From Pristionchus mayeri (taxonomy: Eukaryota; Nematoda; Chromadorea; Rhabditida; Neodiplogasteridae), in assembly GCA_036245805.1 (NCBI GenBank), contig BTRK01000006.1:53995257-54059256 (forward strand): 64,000 nt of DNA. Reading direction: 5' to 3'. The position numbers were made by a program, and so were the translations under genes. The notes under the pieces were generated by a model, which had not been told where the DNA came from, made no database searches, and saw only the letters and a list, made by a program, of their open reading frames with translations. Positions 22,301 to 32,200 of this stretch are shown here, one piece after another; position 1 is the stretch's first letter; each line of letters opens with the position of its first letter.

Positions 22301-24794
22301 CGAGTGAGCTGTTTGTCGAAAATTAGCACGTCATATAGGATTTGGGAAATGCTAGACACAGTACTCTCCGCTTCTTTCGCTCATTATTGATTGCCTTTTT
22401 TAAAATTGAATTAGTAACGCTAATGCACCCACTTTTACTTTCCGCAGCTCAGTCTTGTTCTTCACACAATCCCATGGCAGGGATCCCTTAAATAAGTTGT
22501 GTGTGCTGTGCCCAATCTTTTTTTTTTGTTTTCTGAAATCCCTCCACGTTTCGAGATGCACTAACCCTTCCTATTTGGAAATTGTAGATGCATGGCAGCC
22601 TCATGTACGTATCAGGTCTCAAAATTGCCACTGCAGCTAATAAATCCTTAAATGTACAAATTGATTCTAAAAATTGATTCCATTTAATATTCATGGTTAA
22701 AGTACGACTCCGGGGAAAAAAATGTTTAATTCGCGCCTAGTCCCTGAAAATCAGGCCCAGTGGTACTTTAATAATCATAAAATTGTAAATAATCAAACCT
22801 GAGGGCATGTTAGCTTGCCTAGCTTCTCCATGAGCATCACTCCTGTATCTCGCCACAGTTTGTTCCAGTTCCCTTTAATGATGGAGTCACAATCAATCCA
22901 GGAAAAATGAAACTCTCTCGCTCCTTCCCTAATCAATGTCCCCCGATGATGTCATCGAGGAAGTCGTATTTGTAAATGAGAGTATTTGGAAAAAAACGTA
23001 TTCCAACCTACCCTCTCTCATTGCTTTGATGTTGTAGAGAACTAGTCCACTGTTCACACTCTGCATACCGGCACCCTTCATAACTTGCTTATGAACAATA
23101 TTCTCAGAAGATAATGTCATACTTTCCCGAATTGAAACTCCAAATCAGATCGATTGTACTGATCTCGAGTTGCCGCGAACATAATGCCTTCAAGTTCCAA
23201 TCACCATATTTGCGCAAGTATTATCGATAATACTAGAACTATTATCATAACACACAATAAAATTTACAAAAAAATGACCTTTCCGATCCATCTCTTCGAA
23301 TATCGAATGCAGAACACTAATATCTTCGAGTACCAACATGTCTGTATCAGCGAAAATTGCCTGAAAGTGCAATTGTAACAAACTTGGCACATACACACAC
23401 CCACTCTCTCAACAAACTCCGGGAGGATATCGGGAATGACGTACTTCAGCTGGCCGTATCCGTTTACCACATGATCAGATTTCACCTAATAGGTGACATT
23501 TCACCAGAAAACCATGTATTCAATTATTTATTAAATGAATTAGGCACTAGTTGTAAATTCAGTTCAGAAAAAAGGCGAGAAACATCAAATTTTAGTGTTC
23601 TAAACGGTTTCGTTTTTAGCAAACTTTATGAAATAGTTTTCCGAAAACGTAATAAACTATATTTAAATAAACTAAATTAAATACATTTTTACATACCCAT
23701 ACAAGTCTCTTGATATCTTCTTCAACATTGTAGAAAGTTGTAGCTACTAAAATAGTGCATTCATTATGTTGCATGAGGAATATATTTCACCTCTTGATAC
23801 CGACCATGTTCGGAAGAGCGTGGAAAGAATTGCACTCGACCTTAAATATATGTGTTTGCCCATATGTGCGTACTGTTTTAAATGGAAGGTTTGAAATGCA
23901 CGCTTTGCTGAAACTAGCTAACTTTTCATTGACGAGGAAGTGAACATGCAAATGTCCTCTGTAGAAGACGCGAATAGATTTGATAATGGTTTCTACACGT
24001 TCGCACTCAGAAATTTGTGATTTTCCAGCCTTCGGATCGTCGTCGATGACCATCAGCACCAAATTAATGATCTGAGGATTGTGGATGCTTACGACGATGT
24101 AAACAGATAGTCAATCTTGCGTTCTCATTGAATTGTATGTAGCGTACTCCCCCATCTCTCTCTCTTTCATTCTAATATTACACCATACTTGCAATATACA
24201 CTGCCAAAGTTCCACTACATGATTGCTAAAGTTTCGCACAATAACTTACTTGATTATGTGGATTCGTTACTGACACGTTGTCGTTTTTATTTTCGTTTTG
24301 CATTGTCCTTACATTGTTCAACGACAATTCCTCCGCGGATCCACCAGTGATCTAAAAAAATAATGGAAAAACAATAATAAAAGAAATAAAATAATAAAAA
24401 CAATAAAATAATAATAATAAAATAAATCAATCGACTCCTATCAGAAATATGCGAGAAAATGTTGGCGAAATTTTGGGGTGAAGTAAAACTAGCTCTCTCT
24501 TTTCCACGTCTTATTTCTCTTTGTCTCTCTATCGGATCAGCGAAAGCTGAAACGCACTAGATCTTGAAAGATCGCTGGTGGTGTCGCTACAGTTGCTTGT
24601 TGACTTGCCAACCGAGGCTGCTCGAACACTGCATTATCATATGCAATTTTGATGAGATTCCAGGAATACTGAAAGAGTAATATTCGAACTACGAAAAAGA
24701 ATGGATAGATTGATCTCAAACTCACCACCAAAAGACCAACGGATGCTAAAATGGCGAATGCGGGACCTGCCGGAAGGTTGGCTCGGGTTGTCAT
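19328..24794 (-). CDS. LARGE/B4GAT1-like two-domain glycosyltransferase (3' end not found)
   Basis: In LARGE proteins, two glycosyltransferase domains in the Golgi lumen build xylose-glucuronate repeats; this is a likely relative. Exons (minus): 24794-24726, 24668-24558, 24351-24250, 24071-23801, 23746-23697, 23485-23405, 23360-23279, 23187-23123, 23075-23012, 22923-22799, 22646-22566, 22486-22439, 22295-22167, 22042-21925, about 19767-19694, and 19519-19328 (may contain a 36-bp intron). Phases agree through 21925. The N-terminus is a signal anchor (AGPAFAILASVGLLV). Domain 1 shows FYNVEEDIKRLVW, YGQLKYVIPDILPEFVER and the metal-binding DTD (ADTDMLVLED, about residue 233). Domain 2 starts RDITIAAHVDFSSS, then WRGPVSLVV and CPINYMRKIAIEES, but has SDHIYS where the family has SDID or SDVD. 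The C-terminal third was not found. Intron 14 holds PAL-F. It is head-to-head with the C1GALT1-like gene. It may be a divergent or truncated copy. Confidence 0.75.
19801..21902. mobile_element. PAL-F palindromic element in an intron of the LARGE-like gene
   Basis: Ends are CACGCGTCTTATGAGAGATT and the complement of CACGCGTCTTCTGAGAGATT, flanked by ATAT at 19797-19800 and 21903-21906. Arms of about 1 kb share CCCGAGCCAGGAGAATTA and TTTAGAGCCAAAA in inverted orientation. The centre (20850-20930) is GC-rich and unique. It lies wholly between the exons ending at 21925 and starting at 19767. Confidence 0.85.
24360..24425. repeat. A/T-rich (AATAA)-type low-complexity run
   Basis: Irregular AATAA and AATAATAAT units lie in an intron of the LARGE-like gene. 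Confidence 0.5.
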
Positions 24795-25058
24795 TATCTG
24801 TGAGCGTTGTTCCATAAGACCTTATAACTATTATTTTCGCGACCAGAAAATCTGCTTCTAAGAATGAAATTCGCTAACATTTATTTCGAGAGGATCGAAC
24901 TTAGAGAAAACTATACTTGATTAGGTCGCAAAGTTTGTACAATTTCATACCATCGATGAAAAGTGCATAATTGGGTACTAGTATATCAATTCGACAAACT
25001 ATCTCAGCCAGTGCGACGAGAGTGAACGAAATGCCACTCTTCGGGCAATATACTGGGC

Positions 25059-25063
25059 ACCTT

Positions 25064-25155
<92 letters not shown>

Positions 25156-25162
25156 GCACTCT
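25059..25162. repeat. (CT)n/(GA)n microsatellite
   Basis: About 100 bases of CT repeats with a few TTT interruptions, 265 bp upstream of the LARGE-like start codon. Long Arg/Glu-rich or Ser/Leu-rich open frames here are artefacts of the repeat. Confidence 0.9.
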
Positions 25163-25404
25163 CGCATACCCTTTTTAAAGGTTGCGAGTCTACTCGGCCT
25201 ACACATTTGTTGATAAACCGTTAGATAGAAAGAAAGTGAAAGAAAGTCTAGAAAGTGCACGTAAGAAATACATATTCCCGTCTCTACACAGGTCGCATTG
25301 TGATCTACTCTTCGCTGCTGGGAGAGTGCCGGGATAGACGCAAAGGAACAAATTTTCCGAGAAACGATGCCACGCATTATTCATCCTACTGCGATGGGGT
25401 GTAT

Positions 25405-25516
25405 TAGTGATGCCAAATCGGCGCGCGCTCTCCTCGTTGCACACCCTCTCTCGCTCTGTCTGACCGGCGAGAGAGCGTGTGAAACGAGGAGAGCGCGCGC
25501 CGTTTTGGCATCACTA
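25405..25516. repeat. GC-rich inverted repeat
   Basis: TAGTGATGCCAAA..GGCGCGCGCTCTCCTCGTT faces AACGAGGAGAGCGCGCGCC..TTTGGCATCACTA, with arms of about 48 bp and few mismatches. The GAGAGCGCGC motif recurs in the loops of other palindromes (48.8, 53.7, 55.7, 57.7 and 62.8 kb). The rest of 25520-26375 shows no gene. Confidence 0.8.
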
Positions 25517-26377
25517 CTCTCTCATCGTTCGACTGGTAGAGGAAGTGTGCGCAATTTAGAGAAGAAGATGTCAATTCCGAATTCTGTTATACAAGGCAAA
25601 GGGGGGAAATCAAAGCTGGTTGTCACATATTGAGTAGAGTACCCGACACAGCAGCGACTGGTTGAACTAGCTCGAGTGATTATGTAGTGGGGGACGAGGA
25701 AGGGAAGGGAAAGTGGATTTATCGATCCCCTCGCGTCTGGGACTTCGTAATCTATGCATACGAGCGATAACAAAAGTATTATATGTATGGTCGGATGGAG
25801 CCTTTGGGTTAAGCTGAAAGTGAACTGCGCGCTAAATGGAGAAGGAAGCACACTGGCCGTAAGTGTGTGCTCCCCCTGAATATCTCTCAATCGGATCTAA
25901 AACTTCGCAGATTGGGATTTTGGCAGGATTCGTTTATCATTAGCAAGATCTTTCCCGCGCGAGATTGTGGAGATTTGTAATGATGCGTGAGCGCTCGTTA
26001 ATGAATATCGCGCCATTCACAATAGAATCGCGTTTAATGGGAATGGAGAGGAAATAGTGAAATATGCTATATTCGGTTTTGGTCACCCGGAGGCATGTCT
26101 GAGTGACCCACGAAATAGGCATGTGCACACTTCATTTTGTAGGTCGCTGCGTAGGGTCGGATACCGGCATTACTAACTTTGATAGTTTTTTTATTGGATA
26201 CGGAGCAATAGAGCAAAATTGATCTCCGATTGACTAAACTCATTTTTCGGGCTCTATCGAGTGGTTTGCCTAAAAAATTTGAACACTCCTGTGTGAGTTT
26301 CGCACATTTTACCTCGTCTGGATCGTTTGAACTTTCTTTTCTTCCGAGATTTCGGTGGAACCTGGATATTTTCGACT

Positions 26378-26477
26378 GCTCACAGATAATGACAACCCGA
26401 GCCAACCTTCCGGCAGGTCCCGCATTCGCCATTTTAGCATCCATTGGTCTTTTGGTGGAGAGTTTGAGATCAATCTA
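26378..26477 (+). pseudogene. Inverted copy of exon 1 of the LARGE-like gene
   Basis: This repeats 24705-24804 in the opposite orientation: GCTCACAGATAATGACAACC, then MTTRANLPAGPAFAILAS in frame, with Val-to-Ile and donor-region changes (GGTGGAGAG in place of GGTGGTGAG). Similarity starts sharply at GCTCACAG and ends at GATCAATCTA, exactly where an inverted-repeat element begins. It is one exon only and cannot be a gene alone. Confidence 0.85.
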
Positions 26478-26990
26478 ACTCAAATAGTAGTGACCATCAT
26501 GAGTACATTCTGTCATTATTGGCTCTCCAGCCGATTCCATTCTCTTGATTTGAATGCTCAGACTTTCCCGAACGAATGGTCGAAATTCAAAATAATTGTA
26601 TTTAGACTATATTTTGAGGAATCCGGGCTATTTCCAATCACTAAAAATCATTTTATGATCAACAGACATAGAAAACGCTGGAATTGTGGCTTATTTCAAG
26701 ATTGTTCAAAACTTCAAAATTTCGAGGTTCAAAAATTTCAGATTTTTTGAACGAGCACGATGTTGCCAATATCGGTGTATTCTATCCAAGCTGAGCTCAA
26801 AATGATTTTTAGTGATTGAAAATAGCCTGGATTCCTCAAAATTCAGTTTAAATACAATTATCTTGAATTTCGACCATTCGTTCGGGAAAGTTTGAGCATG
26901 CAAATCAAGGGAATGAAATCGGCTGGAGAGCCAATAATGACAGAATGTACTCATGATGGTCACTACTATTGATAACTATTTGAGTTATTT
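26474..26990. mobile_element. Inverted-repeat element beside the copied exon
   Basis: The left arm (26474-26660) and right arm (26795-26990) are complementary: AGTGACCATCATGAGTACAT, GGCTCTCCAGCCGATT and CCGAACGAATGGTCGAAAT occur in both. The left arm lacks 11 bases found at the right arm's end. I found no clear target duplication. Confidence 0.7.
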
Positions 26991-27404
26991 TCCAGAGATG
27001 GCGTTGCCCTTAGTTGGATGGGCACAAATTTGGCAAATGAGGATGTTTGAAAATCGAAATTTTTGAAGGGATAAAAATTCGTGTTCTTTCAGCCTCATCT
27101 GGCTCCCTCGATCGAGAAATGTACAAAATTGATTGAGCCGATCGATTAAAATCATAAATCTGCGAATTGTGAATTTTTCAAAATTTGACATTCCATATTT
27201 TCGACATTCGGAGCTATACTGCGGCCGTAGGCCACCCTAAAAGTGCTAAGCATTATTTTTCTACATGCGTGTATGGACTTAATTTTCCATAATGTACAAT
27301 AAAATTCACTGTTTGGTTCCCCTCCGAGCGGGCCTGATTTTTTGGTACTCGTCGTTTCAGTTTTTCGCGCATGTTTTCCGAAGTTGCTGTCCTACGGTTT
27401 CACT

Positions 27405-27672
27405 TTCAACATAAAAGTTGTTCGTCATATTTTTCCACGCATTTTGAGCCCCGTGCCACCTCGGTAGCACATCTGGGAGCTGAAATACAGTATGACCGGA
27501 AGCAAAACCGGAAAATTCCTAAATGACGGTTCCGGGACCTGTGACCTAGTTTTTTCGAGAAGTTGGCTCTAGTGTATGCTACCACCATAATACCAACCGA
27601 AACAAAAAATAAAAGTTGGAAATTGTTCCCGGTAGTTAGATTTTTCCTCCACTGACTCATGATACCTGTAAT
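27405..27672. mobile_element. Solo arm of a PAL-A/C/D/E-type palindrome
   Basis: Contains the shared module (CTAGCAC-like start, CCGGAAGCAAAACCGGAAAAT, CCTAAATGACGG) and the CTGACTCATGATACCTG terminus of the family. The partner arm is absent. Bases 26991-27404 hold no gene. Confidence 0.65.
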
Positions 27673-27884
27673 ACATAGTCTGACATACACTCAACATTTT
27701 GTGATACATAGTCTGACATATACTCAACATTCTTTTTTTGGCAGTTTGATATTCATAACGATTAGATCCTTGAGTAAGAATGATGACAATCGTACATATT
27801 AATTACATATTAATTCAACCGAACTTTGGAATGTGTTTTCAGGAAAACATGAGAATTAAGTAATTTTTGACCGACCCTCCTGAC

Positions 27885-28234
27885 TAGAGTGTCGAAAACA
27901 AACAACTTGTTGAAAACAAACAAATTTTTAAACAACACTTTGTTTTCAAAGATAAATAATCAACTCTTTGGAAATAATGCTAATCAACGTGTTGTTTATT
28001 TGTCAACGCGTTGTTACCGATATTGTCCCGGAGATATTGGTGGTTGGTGTTTGAAACACAATCGAAAACTGTTGTTTGCGATCAGTTTACAAGTTGTTTT
28101 TGTTGTTTGATTTTTCGCGACTTGTTGACAAATAAACAACGATTTGGATATTTGATTTGATTACTAAACAAAGCTTTGGATAATATCATTCGCAACGCTT
28201 TGGATTTGACAAAACAGTCGTTTTCGACACTCTA
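27885..28234. mobile_element. hAT-like MITE (350 bp)
   Basis: Terminal inverted repeats TAGAGTGTCGAAAAC are flanked by a perfect 8-bp duplication CTCCTGAC (27877-27884 and 28235-28242). An 8-bp duplication with TAG-starting ends fits the hAT superfamily. The interior is AAACAA/TTTGTT-rich and non-coding. Confidence 0.85.
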
Positions 28235-28242
28235 CTCCTGAC

Positions 28243-28970
28243 TATTTGTGTATTAGCGGATCGGCGGAATTTCGATACCTTGTTCGCATAGATTACGAGG
28301 ATCAATATGAATACTGCAACCGGAACTGCTCGAATTTTGTCAACTAGCACACTTGCTCGAGACATCTGTGAGGCGATTAAAAAAAGCAGGGGAATTGTAC
28401 AATCATAATATCTATTGACGACGGATCAATGCAGCGAATAATACCCTCCGCGAGGAATTACTTAGAAACACGCAAACAAACAGTCGAAATATACGACCGA
28501 GACTTACAATTCGAATAAAATGACCGTTTATGTGTGACTGTGTAGAGTGCAGGTCAGCTTCTGGAGAGCACGATCCGATATGTGGATAAGAACCAGCGGC
28601 TGTGCTAATCTCAGCGAAGATCGGACGCCAGGCACGCGAGTACAATATTGCAAAATTGCTATCCGAATCCGGATGTCGCATTTGCGATTCTGTAATCTAA
28701 TTGCTATCATGAGGCAAAGACAAGACAGTCGAGTCGCAGAATCGCATACATAATGTGATTACTTTCTTATTTCGGTCATCGTGGTTTGCACATACGGGAG
28801 CGCATTACAAGTTTCGCTGTGTGATTGAAAATTTTCATTTGAAAATTGAAAGTTCGCAATAGCGAACATTTATATTTTTCGAGGATGTGAAAATGTAAGC
28901 TTTTGCATTCACTTATTTCATTAAAAAAAGAAAACATGCGTAGAGGAGGAAAATGCAGAGAAAGTGAAAT
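28243..28970. other. Intergenic DNA between the two glycosyltransferase genes
   Basis: Only short open frames and no recognisable product. Several frames of 60-90 codons overlap on both strands around 28412-28753, as expected by chance in less AT-rich DNA. Confidence 0.4.
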
Positions 28971-28974
28971 CGCT

Positions 28975-29100
28975 TGTTCGGAAATTGGAATGTCGATACG
29001 CAAATGCGTGAGATTCTAATCGAAATGGGAAAATTTTCGGGTAGCCGAGAAAGCACTAATCTAGCTCTCTATCTCTCTCTCCATTTCTCTCTAGCCCTCT
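28975..29100 (+). promoter_or_regulatory. Upstream region of the C1GALT1-like gene, duplicated at 47.3 kb
   Basis: Blocks GATACGCAAA.G..TGAGATTC and TCTAATCG, followed by GCCGA..AA and a CTCTATCTCTCTCT pyrimidine run, recur in the same order and strand at 47298-47385. They lie 110-230 bp before the start codon of the C1GALT1-like gene, so a promoter role is inferred from position and conservation only. Confidence 0.4.
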
Positions 29101-29208
29101 TTTTATATCATCCTCTCTCGATCTCAAAGTCGTCAAATTTTGCTAGTCTTTATCTTGTCAAAAGGAAAAAGACATCATCCAGTTCAACTTTGTTCGCTCG
29201 TTAGCTCA

Positions 29209-32200
29209 ATGGTGAGTTTTTTCAATGTATACATCGTGCATAAGTTATGAATCCCTGCAAATCTATGGTTAGTTATAATAAGGCTAATTATAAGGTTAAG
29301 TTAGTAATCCAGTTAGTTATAATACGGATTAGGATCGTTAAAAACACCTGGATTTTTTTTCAGCAGCGGGAGCTTCTTCATTATTTCTCACGTCGAATCA
29401 AGATGTTGCCCCATCGAAACGGGGCGGTGTTTGCATTCCTAATCACCACTGCGCTTCTCCTGTTCATCTCGTATCAAGCTATCTACATCCCGACTCCCGA
29501 GTCGTCTACACATGCGCCGTATGACAGGTAGTGAATAGGTAGCGAAAGATCGAAACCGTCGATGTAAAAATAGCAATAACTCGGTTGAAAGTGCATACTT
29601 AGCAAGTAATTTTATTTTAATTATTAGAACTTTAAATTATTCAAAAACGTATTCTTTAAATGCAAATATATTGAAGGAATAAAGATGAAGATCTGCTCGG
29701 CTACGTCAAAGTGTCCCCCGAAGCTGAAGCACTTCCTATGAAAGGAGAGATTTTCTGCTGGCTGCTAACATCAGAGAAGTATCACGACACCAGAGTTTGT
29801 TGATACTTTAATGTGTTCCAAACGCTTATTGTCATAACCGACTCGTTAAAGAAGGTATGAATGAAAAAGAATTTGGGAGTACCCTCATTCTTTTTTGCGG
29901 TTGCAATTGAAACAGAAGAAGCGAATTGTCCTCGGGAAAGAGACAATAATTAGATAAAGCGCAACCGAGACAGGCGCAAGGATGTGCTTACATTAGAATT
30001 ATAGGGCGTTACTTCTCAGGAAATGGAAATGGAAGTGACTTTTATTTGAATTCCCGCAATTGGTTATCTAAGTTCTCCGTAGAGATAGAGACTTGAAAAT
30101 TGGAATATAAGGTTCTAAGGGTCAAAAAACCTTATATTCCAATTTTCAAGTCTCTAGCTCCACGGAGATACGAAATTGCGGGAATTCAAATAAAAGTCAC
30201 TTCTGCTCAAATTCCGTGAGAAATAACACGGCATTAGAGAGTGCGTAAAAACCTTTAGACGAATTTGTGTTGCTCTGGGCAATTATTATCGTGAATTATC
30301 GCATAACTGAATTATGTGTATCTAATAAGAAGCATGACTTAACCAATTTGTCTGGTTTCTAACTCTTTAAGCGTCAGGTATAGTTGGTATAATTCATCGT
30401 GAGGATACACAAAAATATAGTTCAACATATAGCACGCTATAAACTAAAAATTCTGCGCCAGGTGCAATGCACGATGTGGACTTAGACAAACGCTCGGTTT
30501 TTCTTGATTTGTCCAATCCTCGTCATTTTTCTCCACCTCAGATACTCCGGCAGAAACCATAGTTAACAGGAGTGCTTGAGCCAACAACCAATCGACTGCC
30601 AGTGAAACACTTTCGCTAATCACTCGCTTTCAAATCATCTTCGATTTCAATCAATGATTTCGCGGCCATCCAGTAATGATGAATTGGCATGTTTACGTTG
30701 TTATTGATGAGAATATAATGCGATCGCAACACGAACGGATAGTGGAGCGCGAAAGTGCTTCATTACAACCTGTGTGGTTGTTGGTTCAAATCCCCATTCT
30801 GGTTGTGGTTTTTGCTGGGATTCATGAAGCTCAGCATAATAGGAAGATTTTGGACGAGGCAAGAAAAACGTGAAAAAAATTGCAAGAGCATTTTTTCACG
30901 TTTTTTCCGCGAAAAAAATGTCGTGCATTTTTTTTAACGGAAATTATTTTCGATGCAACATTTTCGTTTTTTGAGAGGGTAAAAGTAATGCCTTTTTAAA
31001 AATACTACATAAAAGGAGCTTCAGAGTTATGTTTCGTAGTGACTGTGCATATTTCTTTATGATATAACACAGGTATCGCGAGTCGATGGAGGAAGCCATG
31101 AACGATTTTTTTCAAAGATTTTCAAAATGAGTCATATATTGATGGTATAAGGTACTAAGGACAAGAAATCGAGGGAACCATGTTATTTGTCCCAGATCCG
31201 GCTTTTAGACATTTTCCGGTTTTGCTACCGGCTATACTGTATATCAGTCCGCAGAAGAGCTACAGATATGCCATAGGTCTTAAAAAATCGGGAAAAATAT
31301 GACAAATAACTTTACTGTTGAAAACTTTCGGATTGGACCAAAACTCATAATTCTGGGATCGAAAAACCACATTTTGAATTTAAAAATAAATATTTTCCCT
31401 ATCACGCAGTAGAAACGCAGAGGTTTTTATTGCGGAATATGAAAGACCAATCTCTCAAGTGTCTTAGAAAAAAATATGAAGGAACAATTTTATACCGTAT
31501 TTTTTGATAATCGCGGTTAAAGGAGAGGTCCCGAGGTGACGAATTGGAAATAATCGAAATCTTCTACATTGTACGTTGAACTTCGGCCAGCATTATGCTG
31601 TTTTATTTTGTACAACACCGTATACATCGAAAAATGTCAAAGGAGATCGGATTTAGTGGTTCGCAAAAAATCGATTTTCAACACTCGGATTATGGCATGT
31701 TTAGGGGCATATAAAGTATCATTATCAAAGTGAACTTCCATTGGTCATATGCTGATGTTCAAGTACAGTAGGCAGTCTATCAACATTCACAGAACTCGGC
31801 CCTTGCAATTACTCAAAACATCTAGATATTCGCAATCGAATTTACGAAAATGAAAGAGTCGAAAAACAAAATAAATCGGTTCTACCCAGATTTTGCGAAA
31901 ATCGCTCAGATTTGAACATCTAAATTCAGTGTATGATCATAAAAGTATGAATTCCCAGTGAATACAATTATACTGCTTGTTTCTGGAAAAAAATTATTTC
32001 CACCTCTTCGAAACAAAAAAAAAATATCAAATGGTGCGCGTTGTACCAATCAGTGTGCTTGATGACTTATATGGTATGAAAATGAATTTTGATGTTCAAA
32101 TCTTATCGAGTTTCGCAAAATCTGGGTAGAACCGATTTGTTTTGTTTTTCGAATCTTTCATTTTCGTAAATTCGATTGCGAATATCTAGATGTTTTGAGT

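Noticed and set aside
24901..25377. Minus-strand 158-codon frame rich in Arg-Glu repeats
   Set aside because: It is the translation of a (CT)n microsatellite; both strands are open for that reason.
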